Source: Bartonella gabonensis | Lineage (GTDB): Bacteria > Pseudomonadota > Alphaproteobacteria > Rhizobiales > Rhizobiaceae | Assembly: GCF_903679515.1 (NCBI RefSeq) | Contig: NZ_CAHOYM010000012.1 | Span: 5,618 to 47,929, forward strand | Direction: 5' to 3' | Length of the DNA stretch: 42,312 nucleotides | Part shown: positions 27,748 to 37,411 of the stretch, one piece after another | Layout: the number at the start of each line of letters is the position of its first letter | How positions within the stretch are numbered: the stretch's first letter is position 1 | Program-made: the position numbers and the translations under genes | The notes under the pieces: generated by a model | What the model saw: only the letters and a program-made list of their open reading frames with translations | Databases searched by the model: none | Told to the model about the DNA's origin: nothing

Positions 27748-30700
27748 ATGAATGTGTTACAACAAAAAACAATAGAAACAAAAAACACACCAGATAAAAT
27801 AGAAAAAATCCTTTTTGCTCAAACCGATAAAGAAGATGTTGCTTATTACGAAAATAAAGAACTTCAAAAAGCTGCAGCCATCGCAGTAAAAGCTTTTAAT
27901 CTCCATAAGGCAGGAAAAAATACCATCTGCTTTGAACAAAATTTAACCCGCAATAACAGACCTATAACTGTTATCACTCTTGTCAATGATAACAAACCCT
28001 TTCTTCTCGATTCTATTTTAAATCTCGTCAATCAACACAAAAACCATATTTATTTGATTGCACACCCTATTCTTGATTGTGCTTCTGGAAAACGCATCAG
28101 TCTGATGCAAATTCACATCGAGTCATTAAACAAACAACAGATAGAAAAACTTGAAAATGAACTCACCTTAGTTCTTGAGCAAGTTAATGCTGCTGTACAA
28201 GACTGGAAGCCTATGCTTGAAAAAGTTGAAAAGCATATTCATGCCTATCAAACAGGCCTTCCCTCACATTACAAAAAAGAAGGCGAAAAGGCTATTGAAT
28301 TTCTTCGTTGGCTCAAAGACGATAATTTCATCTTTCTTGGCATGCGCACTTACAACTTCATCAAAGATCAAAAACCTATAAAATCCTTTACAACAAGTAA
28401 CATTGAACTTGGTATACTCGCGGATGCTTCTATTCATATTGTTGACGATGAAAGTATGAAAGAACCGCCCCAGGAAGTCTTATCCTTTATGGAAAGTGAT
28501 AACCTGCTTATTGTGACGAAAGCGAACAGCCGCTCCAAAATTCACCGTTCTGTTTGGCTCGATTACATTGGTCTTAAAATCTTTGATAAAGAAGGCCAGC
28601 TCTGTGGAGAATTACGCATTGTAGGGCTTTTTACCTCTTCAGCTTATACGCGCTCTATTTTGCAAATTCCTTTCTTAAAAGAAAAAGCCCAAACCATCAT
28701 TCAACGTCTTGGACATAATCACGCTGATTATTCAGGAAAAGCACTCATCCGAGTTTTAGAGACCTATCCAAGAGATGAAATGTTTCGTGTTGATGTTGAT
28801 ACACTAACAGAAAATGCCAAACTTATCCTGCAATTAGACGAACGCCCACGTTTGCGGGTGCTTGTCCACACAGATTCTTTTGGACGCTTTGTTTCTATTC
28901 TTGTCTATGTACCCCGTGACCAATACAGCAGCAGCCTCCGCGAAAAAGTTGGCGAACATTTTGTTGAGCTTTATAAAGGCGACTTTTTTGAATCCTATCC
29001 GCTATTTTTGGAAAGCACTCTTATCCGTGTCTATTATATTATCCATCGCAAAGAAAACGAAACTGTTCCACTTCACGAGCGCGCCACGCTTGAACAACAT
29101 GTCCGTTCAATCGCACGAAGTTGGAAAGATAGTGTTCAAGACATCGCTCTTACCCACAAAACAACAGAACAACAAACCCGTCTAGCCAGTGAATTTCCCA
29201 ACAGCTATCGTGATTTATTCTCAACAGAAGATGCCATTAAAGATGCCGGACATATTCTAAGTCTTCATGATGATAAGCCCCTTTTCGTAACCTTTTATCA
29301 CGCACCAAACAAAGAAAAACAAAACATTTCTCTTCGGCTCTTTCACCGCCATGAAGCGCTTGCTCTTTCCAAACGTGTTCCATTGCTTGAAAATATGGGG
29401 TTTCGCGTTATTGCTGAACAAACCCTTGAATTACCAGATGGCAACGGACAATCTGTATATCTTCATGATATGCAACTAGAAAGCACTTTCCAACTCTGTC
29501 TCGATTTTGAAAAAGACGGTCAAAAGCTTGCCGAAACCTTTGAAGCCATTTGGGCACAAAATGCTGATAATGACGCCTTTAATGCTCTCACCCAAACAGC
29601 TGAGCTTGATTGGCATGAAATTGTTATTTTGCGCCATTATGGGCGCTATCTCCAACAAGCTGGAATTCCCTATTCGCAAGATCGCGTCGCTCAAACTTTA
29701 AATGCTTATCCTGACATTACCAAAGAGCTTTATGCTTTATTTCATTTAAAATTTCATCAAAGCCATACAGAAAAAGAGCGAGCAAAAAATCAACAGGTCA
29801 TTCAAAAGCGCATTGAAGAAAAATTACAGAAAGTATCTGGTTTAGATGATGATCTCATCTTACGCCGTTATTGTAATCTTATTGATGCGAGTTTACGAAC
29901 AAATGCCTTTACACCTCTTAGCGATGGCAGTCCGCAGCGTATTTTAGCCACCAAATTAAATCCGCGCCAAATTGAAGGTTTGCCTGAACCACGCCCTTAT
30001 CGAGAAATTTTTGTTTATGGACCAGAAGTTGAAGGGGTCCATTTGCGTTTTGGACCTATCGCTCGTGGTGGAATTCGTTGGTCTGACCGCGCACTCGATT
30101 ATCGCACCGAAGTGCTGAGCTTAGTCAAAGCCCAACAAGTTAAAAATGCGGTTATCGTTCCTGCAGGTGCAAAAGGTGGATTCTATCCCCATCGCCTTCC
30201 TCAAACAAGTGACCGTGCGATTATCATAGAAGCAGCACGGCAAGCTTATACGGACTTTATCACGGCTTTGCTCTCTATCACAGACAATCTGGTTAACGGC
30301 AAAATAAGTGCGCCCCACGACGTCATCTTTCATGATGATCCTGACCCCTATTTTGTTGTCGCAGCAGACAAAGGGACAGCAACCTTTTCTGATACAGCCA
30401 ACGCCATCAGCCAAGCAAACCACTTTTGGCTTGATGATGCTTTTGCCTCTGGCGGCTCAGCAGGCTATGACCACAAAGAAATTGGGATTACAGCGAAAGG
30501 CGCATGGGAAGCCGTCAAAAGACATTTTCGAGAATCATTTAATCATGATATTCAAACAATGCCCTTCACCTGTGTCGGTGTTGGCGACATGTCTGGTGAT
30601 GTTTTTGGCAATGGAATGCTCCTTTCCAAACAAACAAAATTGATCGCCGCTTTTGATCACCGCGATATCTTTATTGATCCAGATCCAAACATAGAGGAAA

Positions 30701-32457
30701 GCTATGCAGAGCGTACGCGTCTTTTCAAACTACCCCGCTCAAGCTGGCAGGATTACGACCAAAGCAAATTATCAAAGGGCGGTGGTATTTTCTCACGAAA
30801 AGAGAAAACCATTACTCTCTCGCCTGAAGCAGCAGGGGCCATTGGTTTTGAAAAACAAACAGGAACCCCCTTTGAAATTATCTCTGCTCTTCTCAAAGCC
30901 CCTGTTGATCTTTTATGGTTCGGTGGCATTGGTACTTATATCCGCGCTACAACAGAAAGTGATGCCCAAGTAGGTGATCGTGCAAATGATGCAATACGCA
31001 TTACCGGAGAACAAGTGCGTGCAAAAATTATTGGCGAAGGAGCTAATCTTGGTGTTACGCAACGTGGACGGATTGAATATGTCTCAAATGGTGGTCGCTG
31101 TAATACGGATGCCATTGACAATTCTGCCGGTGTGAATTGTTCTGATATTGAGGTTAATCTCAAAATTGTTCTTGCATCAGCACTTCGTGCTAAAACACTC
31201 ACCCGCGAAGAACGCAATAAACTCTTGAAAAAAATGACCCCTCAAGTTGAACAACTCGTCTTGCGCAACAATTATCTACAACCTCTTGCTCTTTCTTTAG
31301 CAGAAAGCCAAAGCACTGCTGATTTAGCCTATCAAATACGCTTTATGCACGATTTGGAACAAAAAAAGCTTCTAGATCGCAGAGTTGAAGTACTCCCTGA
31401 TGAGCAAGTTTTACAGCAAAGAATAACCCAAGGCAAAGGTCTTATCCGTCCAGAACTCGCCGTTATTTTTGCCTATGCTAAATTAACGCTCAAAGAAGAA
31501 ATTGCTCATAGCTCCATTGTTGATGATCACTATTTCAATGCAGCCTTGTTGAATTATTTTCCAACCCAAATTCAAGAAAATTTTGAGAAGGAAGTCATTA
31601 ACCATCAATTGCGTCGTAATATTATTGCAACGCTGATTGCCAACGATATTATCAATCGTGGAGGTCCCACTTTTGTTAAACAACTTCATGATTCAACAGA
31701 ACAAAAGACTGAAAATATTATTCGCGTTTTTATTGCCATCCGTGATGGTTTTGAAATTCCTCAACTGTCTGATCAAATTGATAAGCTTGATAATAAAATA
31801 CCCGGTCTTGTCCAAAACAAACTCTACGCAGCAATGACCCCAATGCTCTTTGAAACAACCAATTGGGGTTTACACAACATGGATCTCTCACGTCCATTAG
31901 AGGAAATTGTAAAAACAATAAAACAAGCCCGTAATGTTATTGAAAAAGAGCTTACGCATTCTCAAGATAATGATATTAAGCAAAAGATTGAAGAAAAAGC
32001 ACGACACTACAGTGAAGAAGGAGCACCAAAAGCATTAGCAAAACAATTGGCTCTCTTAGAAGCGGCTCCAACCATCTGTGATATTTCTTTAATTGCAAAA
32101 CAAAGCAACAGCGATCTTATTAAAACCGCAGGAATCTATTTCACACTTGCGCAAATCATTCGTATAAACCGAATTAACGAAGCAAGTCGTATCATTCCTG
32201 TCGTAGATTATTATGACAGTATGGCTTTAAGCCAAGCCAAAGAAAATATTTCCGAAAGCTTACGGCAAATCGTCATTAAAATTCTCAAAAGTTACGGAAA
32301 AAAAGAGGATCCTTTTACCACTTGGAAAAAAACAGAAGAAGATCATATTCATAGTGTCACAAACCGTATTAGTGCTCTTATTGAAAATGATCTCAACATT
32401 TCTCGTTTTACTTTTGCAGCAGTGTTGATTTCCCAACTGCAAAATACTGGCTTTTAA
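27748..32457 (+). CDS. NAD-specific glutamate dehydrogenase (large, 180-kDa class)
   Basis: This 1,569-residue enzyme deaminates glutamate to 2-oxoglutarate with NAD, feeding the TCA cycle. It belongs to the L_180 class of bacterial GDH. The long N-terminal part has ACT-like regulatory segments; the catalytic core (about residues 700-1200) shows FGPIARGGIRWSDRALDYRTE, QQVKNAVIVPAGAKGGF with the catalytic lysine, and GVGDMSGDVFGNGMLLS. The C-terminal helical part runs to QLQNTGF. It is a little shorter than many relatives but complete. AGGGAG lies only 1 base before the ATG at 27748, so the GTG at 27754 with 7-base spacing may be the real start. A strong terminator follows. Amino acids are a likely main carbon source for such a host-dwelling bacterium. 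Confidence 0.95.
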   Translation: MNVLQQKTIETKNTPDKIEKILFAQTDKEDVAYYENKELQKAAAIAVKAFNLHKAGKNTICFEQNLTRNNRPITVITLVNDNKPFLLDSILNLVNQHKNHIYLIAHPILDCASGKRISLMQIHIESLNKQQIEKLENELTLVLEQVNAAVQDWKPMLEKVEKHIHAYQTGLPSHYKKEGEKAIEFLRWLKDDNFIFLGMRTYNFIKDQKPIKSFTTSNIELGILADASIHIVDDESMKEPPQEVLSFMESDNLLIVTKANSRSKIHRSVWLDYIGLKIFDKEGQLCGELRIVGLFTSSAYTRSILQIPFLKEKAQTIIQRLGHNHADYSGKALIRVLETYPRDEMFRVDVDTLTENAKLILQLDERPRLRVLVHTDSFGRFVSILVYVPRDQYSSSLREKVGEHFVELYKGDFFESYPLFLESTLIRVYYIIHRKENETVPLHERATLEQHVRSIARSWKDSVQDIALTHKTTEQQTRLASEFPNSYRDLFSTEDAIKDAGHILSLHDDKPLFVTFYHAPNKEKQNISLRLFHRHEALALSKRVPLLENMGFRVIAEQTLELPDGNGQSVYLHDMQLESTFQLCLDFEKDGQKLAETFEAIWAQNADNDAFNALTQTAELDWHEIVILRHYGRYLQQAGIPYSQDRVAQTLNAYPDITKELYALFHLKFHQSHTEKERAKNQQVIQKRIEEKLQKVSGLDDDLILRRYCNLIDASLRTNAFTPLSDGSPQRILATKLNPRQIEGLPEPRPYREIFVYGPEVEGVHLRFGPIARGGIRWSDRALDYRTEVLSLVKAQQVKNAVIVPAGAKGGFYPHRLPQTSDRAIIIEAARQAYTDFITALLSITDNLVNGKISAPHDVIFHDDPDPYFVVAADKGTATFSDTANAISQANHFWLDDAFASGGSAGYDHKEIGITAKGAWEAVKRHFRESFNHDIQTMPFTCVGVGDMSGDVFGNGMLLSKQTKLIAAFDHRDIFIDPDPNIEESYAERTRLFKLPRSSWQDYDQSKLSKGGGIFSRKEKTITLSPEAAGAIGFEKQTGTPFEIISALLKAPVDLLWFGGIGTYIRATTESDAQVGDRANDAIRITGEQVRAKIIGEGANLGVTQRGRIEYVSNGGRCNTDAIDNSAGVNCSDIEVNLKIVLASALRAKTLTREERNKLLKKMTPQVEQLVLRNNYLQPLALSLAESQSTADLAYQIRFMHDLEQKKLLDRRVEVLPDEQVLQQRITQGKGLIRPELAVIFAYAKLTLKEEIAHSSIVDDHYFNAALLNYFPTQIQENFEKEVINHQLRRNIIATLIANDIINRGGPTFVKQLHDSTEQKTENIIRVFIAIRDGFEIPQLSDQIDKLDNKIPGLVQNKLYAAMTPMLFETTNWGLHNMDLSRPLEEIVKTIKQARNVIEKELTHSQDNDIKQKIEEKARHYSEEGAPKALAKQLALLEAAPTICDISLIAKQSNSDLIKTAGIYFTLAQIIRINRINEASRIIPVVDYYDSMALSQAKENISESLRQIVIKILKSYGKKEDPFTTWKKTEEDHIHSVTNRISALIENDLNISRFTFAAVLISQLQNTGF

Positions 32458-32488
32458 ACTTAAGATGAGTATAAAACGCCCTAGTTAA

Positions 32489-32549
32489 AAACTCCCATTC
32501 TATCTCGTGAGAGCAAACCAGCAAAGATAGAAAGGGAGTTTGCATTTTT
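32489..32549 (+). terminator. Strong terminator after glutamate dehydrogenase
   Basis: AAACTCCC-A-TTCTATCT (32489-32505) pairs with AGATAGAA-A-GGGAGTTT (32525-32541), a 16-bp stem with a single A-A mismatch, followed by GCATTTTT. The loop is 19 bases. The tail GCATTTTTAGACA recurs exactly at 33053-33065 behind a second, weaker hairpin. Confidence 0.8.
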
Positions 32550-33483
32550 AGACAGAGCACCAAAAATAAAAATTCCGCGCCTTATTACAACAGAATTTCT
32601 TGGAATAATTTCAAAACGCAATAGGATTGATTTCTCGACGTAAAAACATCTAACTTTCAGATTTAAAAGCAGAATAAAACGGCTAAGCTTTTATCGCTGT
32701 ACTATCCATCCGTGACGAATATCAATGTAGTTCGACAGTAGATTTTATACCAAATGAAATGAGATAAGAATACCTAATAATTTATTGTTTTTTCGACTAT
32801 TTTTTACTATTAAATGCGTATTTTTTTAATGGATTTTGACATCTGAAAATCAAAAAAATGTAAAAACTAGCAAAAATTGAAATTTTGCCACAACAAGGGT
32901 GATGGACTTTCAAAGCTCTTTAAAAACACCCTTGGAGAGCCCCTTAAAAATCATTTAAAAATAAAATGAATTGGTAGAAAACTTAAGTAAAAATATACAA
33001 AATCTGCTGGCAAACTACACTCAACAAGGGAAGAATGGAGGGGAACTCTCCCGCATTTTTAGACAAAAAACCGAAAATGACGCTTAAAGATTATTCAGTT
33101 TACGCAAGCAATAGAAAGCTACCGAATGTCAAAAACCTCTATGGAATGAACCCAAAAACCAATTCAAATTCTGCGATTAAATATCCTTTATCACAAAAAA
33201 TACAATGCATTGATTTACAATTATAACTTTATCATTTTGCATATTAAAGAAGAGTTGCAGTATCCCAAGTTTCTCTCATTTCAATTCTGTTAATATTGAA
33301 ACAATCAAAACCCTTCCTCTTGTATATTGCGAATAGAAAAACCATTTGGATCACTTATCAAAAAAGAACTTATCCCTTATGAACCGTCTCAATAGCTCAA
33401 AGAACTGTCGCAACATGCAAAACAGTAAAACTTTTAAAATCAATATCTCCCATATAGATGCTCTTGCCAATTTCCTCTCAAAT
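32550..33483. other. Non-coding spacer after glutamate dehydrogenase
   Basis: About 930 bases with no credible gene. It holds a second hairpin-like segment ending GCATTTTTAGACA (to 33065) and a copy of dispersed repeat family 1 (33245-33415). A 63-codon frame at 33035-33226 starts inside that segment and looks random. AT content is very high throughout. Confidence 0.5.
33245..33415 (+). repeat. Dispersed intergenic repeat family 1, copy 3
   Basis: Matches the copy at 18985-19165: CTCATTTCAATTCTGTTAAT followed by ATTGAAACAATCAAAAC, then TTATGAACCGTCTCAA and CTGTCGCAACA. It lies just past the end of the minus-strand DUF2125 gene. The copies differ by many small gaps and substitutions. Confidence 0.5.
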
Positions 33484-34536
33484 CTAAAGTGGAGCAAGAC
33501 GACCAAGATCTAAAAATCCCAGTTTTACCCAGCCATGGCTAATCGTTAAGGGAAGAAGGGGAGTGCCATCTGCATTTTTAGGAAGCATACTCAAAATAAA
33601 AAATAACGCTTGAAAATTATCAGCTTTTTCAGTAAACAACTGTTGCAAAGTGTTAAGAACCTTCATGTGCTGTATACAGACAATTTCAAATGTTGCTGTC
33701 AAATATTCTTCATCATCAAAGGAAAAAGGTCCACTGATATTCACCCCACCACCTGTATGAAAAGCCAATTTAGCATCCTTTAAAAAACCACTTTTCCCAT
33801 ACAGATGCTGTTTCCAATCTTTTCCCTCATTTTCAGACAGAAGAGAGACATCATTTAAACTCCATTTTAAATTGCCATCAATTTTCGGAATTTCAACAGA
33901 AGAAGATGAAAAACTTGGAGAAATACTTAAAGCATCAAAAGTCAGATTTCCTGAGAAATGATTCTTTTCACGTTTAAGATCAAAACGCAAAAATTCAGCC
34001 ATTATTTTTTGAAAGACATCTTTTTTCTCTAATGGCTGAGCAACCACATCAGGAGTATCTTGCAACGATGCCTGATCTTTAACATTTTGTTCTGTTGTCT
34101 TTTTATCTGTCGTTTGTGATCCTAATGCTTCTTGAAGCTTTTGATCCTCAAGAGAAGGAGAAAGCTCAATTCCTTCGGCGATAAACGTCAATGTCTGACC
34201 TGTTTTCCAATAAGATTCTGTTTCAATCACCAAATTGCGCCAATGGGATACTATAGGTTTCTTCCCAGAAAAAACAATTGATGCAGGAGAAGCAACATTA
34301 AATTCGACCAAATGAGGCGCATAAATTGGTGCACCAGCTGTTAAACGCCCCGTCGATAAAGAAACCTCATATAAAGGCCAAGAAAATTGAAACTTATCAC
34401 AAACAACACCGATACGTAAAGGATAACCATTCTTGCGCACATTTTCACACACCGCCGCCATATTACCGGAAGATGCTTTTGCGGATATATCAGAAACATA
34501 GTTTTCTATTTTACGTGAAAAAAAACCAGAAAGCAC
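33484..34536 (-). CDS. DUF2125 family protein, N-terminus apparently frameshifted
   Basis: A 350-residue frame matching DUF2125 proteins, which in alphaproteobacteria are predicted exported or membrane-anchored proteins of unknown role. Family-like features are the CENVRKNGYPLRIGVVCDKF segment near the start and PASIVFSGKKPIVSHW; a polar, lysine/glutamine-rich insert covers about residues 130-175, and the end is HGWVKLGFLDLGRL. The frame opens with a GTG (34536) right after a stop and lacks the expected N-terminal helix. That helix (RYLLCGLFFLALILVYSAFW) is encoded just upstream in another frame (from about 34588), joined at a T8 run. So the gene is either broken, mis-sequenced, or rescued by slippage. 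Confidence 0.75.
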   Translation of the reverse strand: MLSGFFSRKIENYVSDISAKASSGNMAAVCENVRKNGYPLRIGVVCDKFQFSWPLYEVSLSTGRLTAGAPIYAPHLVEFNVASPASIVFSGKKPIVSHWRNLVIETESYWKTGQTLTFIAEGIELSPSLEDQKLQEALGSQTTDKKTTEQNVKDQASLQDTPDVVAQPLEKKDVFQKIMAEFLRFDLKREKNHFSGNLTFDALSISPSFSSSSVEIPKIDGNLKWSLNDVSLLSENEGKDWKQHLYGKSGFLKDAKLAFHTGGGVNISGPFSFDDEEYLTATFEIVCIQHMKVLNTLQQLFTEKADNFQALFFILSMLPKNADGTPLLPLTISHGWVKLGFLDLGRLAPL

Positions 34537-34643
34537 TATAAACGAGGATCAGAGCAAGAAAAAACAGCCCGCATAATAAATAGCGCAAAGAAAAAATTTT
34601 TTTGTGTTGATGGTACTTGAGAGGATGTAGACAAGTTTAACAC
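34518..34643 (-). pseudogene. Out-of-frame N-terminal piece of the DUF2125 gene
   Basis: On the minus strand, one frame encodes RYLLCGLFFLALILVYSAFW (TTG at 34588), a good membrane anchor, ending after the T8 run at 34525-34518. Removing one T would fuse it smoothly to SRKIENYV of the main frame. A third frame starting at the GTG at 34643 reads LNLSTSSQVPSTQKNFF up to an A7T6 run at 34603-34591 and could be the original start, requiring a second shift. Confidence 0.55.
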
Positions 34644-34674
34644 TTTTTTTATCTTTTGATTTTAACCCCACCCT

Positions 34675-34930
34675 AAAAAGGATAAAGATTCTTAAACATT
34701 CGCCAATCTATAAACAATCCAATTTCTTAATCTATCGGGTTTTATCTGCTAACCACTTCATGGTGCTTATAATTCACCATCCTAAAATACGACATCCCAT
34801 TAGCTCAAGAAGCAAGATTTTCTTAAGACGGACCTTTAACAAAAAATATCTTATATGTAAAGTTTTACATGCATTTTCTCTTTTTAATCTTAAATGGCAC
34901 TATTTTTACAGCACAATCAAGAATGATAAT
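34675..34930. repeat. Dispersed intergenic repeat family 2, copy B, with palindrome
   Basis: Contains GCCAATCTATAAACAATCC (compare GCCGATCTATCAATAATCC in copy A), the palindrome ATGTAAA-GT-TTTACAT at 34855-34870, and CTTAAATGG...CACAATCAAGAATGATAAT. The palindrome lies 74-90 bases past the stop of the minus-strand gene at 34944, the same relation as in copy A. Confidence 0.5.
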
Positions 34931-34943
34931 AAACAGTACACAT

Positions 34944-35690
34944 TCACACAAGTACGGGCGGTGTACAAAAGATCTGTCGTAATGCGCCTTCAAACCATTG
35001 GCTTAAAGCTTGATCATAGATTAAACGCCCTTTCAAATGTGCACAGGCAGGTTGAGCACCTTTTTCGGTCAATTTATGTGCCGAACGCACCAACAAACGC
35101 CGCATCATAGCGCGTGTAAATTCAGCGTGAAATTGCAATCCCCATGCATTGTTTCCATAACGGAAAGCTTGCGTAGGATATGTATGCCCTGTTGCCAAAA
35201 GCTTTGCCTCTTTTGGTAAATCATAAATACCTTCATCATGAAAATGGTAGACCATTTCTGGCCAATTCATCAATTCCTTTCCTTGTAGAGTCACTTCAAG
35301 TGGATACCAGCCCACTTCAACAGTCCCATCACTTCTTGTACCAACGCGCGCCCCTAAATTTCGCGCTAACATTTGTGCTCCCAAACAAATACCCAAAAAA
35401 GGCTTATTTTCCTTTAGCGATAACGAAATCCAATCAATTTCCTCACCAATATAAGCTTCGCTGTCATTCACACTCATCGGTCCCCCTAAAATAACAACAC
35501 CAGCATAATGCTCTAATGTATCAGGGAGTTTTTGTCCAAAAATAGGACGATAAACGTCAAGAACAAAACCATTTTGTTGTAAAATTTTTCCCAAACGACC
35601 AGTACAGGTAGACCGCCGATGAATAACGACAGCAATTCTTGGTTTGCTATTTTTTTGCTTTTTATCAAGACATCTCTGATTTAAAAACAT
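34944..35690 (-). CDS. Class I glutamine amidotransferase-like protein
   Basis: A 248-residue free-standing glutaminase-type domain related to the GMP synthase amidotransferase half. The catalytic cysteine is in LGICLGAQMLA, the histidine and glutamate of the triad in LQFHAEFTRAM, and GGPMSVND forms the oxyanion-loop region. No synthetase domain is attached, so the acceptor substrate is unknown; relatives act on gamma-glutamyl compounds or have regulatory roles. I chose the ATG at 35690, with GAGGTG 10 bases upstream; a TTG at 35699 is the alternative. Expression probably depends on its own promoter or on read-through from hemY on the same strand is not possible, since hemY lies upstream with a 138-base gap containing no clear terminator. 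Confidence 0.85.
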   Translation of the reverse strand: MFLNQRCLDKKQKNSKPRIAVVIHRRSTCTGRLGKILQQNGFVLDVYRPIFGQKLPDTLEHYAGVVILGGPMSVNDSEAYIGEEIDWISLSLKENKPFLGICLGAQMLARNLGARVGTRSDGTVEVGWYPLEVTLQGKELMNWPEMVYHFHDEGIYDLPKEAKLLATGHTYPTQAFRYGNNAWGLQFHAEFTRAMMRRLLVRSAHKLTEKGAQPACAHLKGRLIYDQALSQWFEGALRQIFCTPPVLV

Positions 35691-35837
35691 TTTAACCAAT
35701 CACCTCTTCAACCAAGCAAAACTTCATTTTTAAAGCATAAGAGAATAATTTTATTGAAACAAAATTAATGATAATTTTTCTCTTCTACATTCATTGTTTC
35801 TTCTGAAAAAACACTTAAATTACCCTATTGACGCAAT

Positions 35838-37400
35838 TTAAAATAAACGAAAATTTTTCCTCGATAAAGACGCTCCTTCTTCTTCTGTTTTAACCCCTGG
35901 ATCATCAACATTTAAATGAATTTGGCTGAATGGTTCCACATCTTGTTCTGTTATATCTTGTTTTTCCACTTGCATATTATGCAAAAAAGAATCATCTATA
36001 GGCGTTAATTTTTCAAGCTTCTTATCCTCTCCCTCCTCGCTTTTTTCCACAATGTCCTTTTTATCTTGGCTTTTTGGCACAACATTGACCGCCTCTAATG
36101 TAAGAGAAGATACACGGGTAGGCGCTTTCCATTCAAAACAGCCCAAACGTCCACTGATTGGAGAAACGGCTGACCAAGAAGAAAAAATGGCTCCCTCACA
36201 CATCCATACTGGATCACGTTCAGCACGAAGTGCTAAGGAAAGCCATTGACGCACAGCACCTTGATTGTTTCTCTGTACCTCTTCAATATCTGCCAATAAT
36301 AAATAAACACTTTCCCGTGGATGATACTGCAATGCTTTTTGTGCCTGCTCTCTTGCTAAGGTCGTTTCACCAGCATCCAAAGCAGCTTTTGCAATAAGGA
36401 AAGCCGACTCAAATACATCTTTATTATAAGAAGCAAGTGTCTTAGCCCTTTTCAATCGACCAATGGCTCCTTCTTCTCTTTCAAGATAAAGCGTTCCCAA
36501 ATCGGGATGCGGTTCCTTCTGCCAAGCCGCTATAATCATTTTATCCGCTTTACGTGTTTCATTTAATTTATAAAGAATATCAGCCGCTATAATTGTTATT
36601 GGAACAAAATCAGGCGCTAATTTATGAGCTTTCAAAATGGCTTCACGCGCTTGTACAGGATGTGTATCAAACAGATGAAGAGCTTGCCCACTTAACAGTA
36701 AAACCTGTATATGTTGTTGCTCTGGAGTCGCGCGAACAGAACGCGGACGAGCTTTTTGTGCTCTTTCAAAAACAGTAAGTGCCCTATCCCATTTACCCTC
36801 AGCACCTAACCGATCAAGTACCGCCTGCTGTGCCCATAAAAGTGCTGGCGATAAAGTCAGCGCCTCTTCTGCATATTGTTGCGCCGCCTCATAAGCTTTA
36901 CGCTTCATCGCCTCACGAAACAAACCGTAAAGCCCAACTAATTTTGTCGGATCTTCCTTTCTCATCTCCTCAAAAAGACCGATAGCCCGAACAGAGTTAT
37001 TTTGTAAAGACAAGGTTTGCGCTTGTAAGAGTTTTACCAATGGCTCTTGTTTTCCTGCAAGATATTTAGCAACCTGTGCTTCCATTCTTTGCGCAACCAT
37101 ACCATCACCCGCAAAAGTTGCAAGAATCCCCTTTGAGAGAGCTTCATAACCGCGCTTTCGATGACGTTTATAAAAATAATTGGAAAGCGCACTCGGTATG
37201 GAAAAAAGGAAAGATAATAACCACCACAAAAGCACCAGCGTTACAAAAAGCAAAGTAAGCACACTTAACACTGTAAGCAATGAAGCAGAAAATCTGAAAT
37301 TCAAAAATGTAAAGACAAAAACACCATTGTGATTAGCAACCCACCCGAAAGCTAACCCAAGGATACAAACAACAAAAGTATAAATAAAAACACGTATCAT
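35838..37400 (-). CDS. HemY-N (TPR) inner-membrane protein
   Basis: A 520-residue protein with two N-terminal helices (about residues 3-25 and 40-68) followed by the HemY-N domain and TPR-like helices (about 100-400, for example AEEALTLSPALLWAQQAVLDRL and REQAQKALQYHPRESVYLLLADIEE). A polar, acidic tail covers about 430-520. Despite the family name it is not the haem-synthesis oxidase. In Rhizobiales it is the last gene of a hemC-hemD-mitofilin-hemY run; here hemC and hemD are absent, so it has another job, perhaps in the envelope. It starts 11 bases after the mitofilin-like gene. Confidence 0.88.
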   Translation of the reverse strand: MIRVFIYTFVVCILGLAFGWVANHNGVFVFTFLNFRFSASLLTVLSVLTLLFVTLVLLWWLLSFLFSIPSALSNYFYKRHRKRGYEALSKGILATFAGDGMVAQRMEAQVAKYLAGKQEPLVKLLQAQTLSLQNNSVRAIGLFEEMRKEDPTKLVGLYGLFREAMKRKAYEAAQQYAEEALTLSPALLWAQQAVLDRLGAEGKWDRALTVFERAQKARPRSVRATPEQQHIQVLLLSGQALHLFDTHPVQAREAILKAHKLAPDFVPITIIAADILYKLNETRKADKMIIAAWQKEPHPDLGTLYLEREEGAIGRLKRAKTLASYNKDVFESAFLIAKAALDAGETTLAREQAQKALQYHPRESVYLLLADIEEVQRNNQGAVRQWLSLALRAERDPVWMCEGAIFSSWSAVSPISGRLGCFEWKAPTRVSSLTLEAVNVVPKSQDKKDIVEKSEEGEDKKLEKLTPIDDSFLHNMQVEKQDITEQDVEPFSQIHLNVDDPGVKTEEEGASLSRKNFRLF

Positions 37401-37411
37401 CTGGAGCCTAT

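Noticed and set aside
33035-33226. A 63-codon open frame after glutamate dehydrogenase
   Set aside because: It starts within a terminator-like duplicate and its composition is that of random AT-rich sequence.
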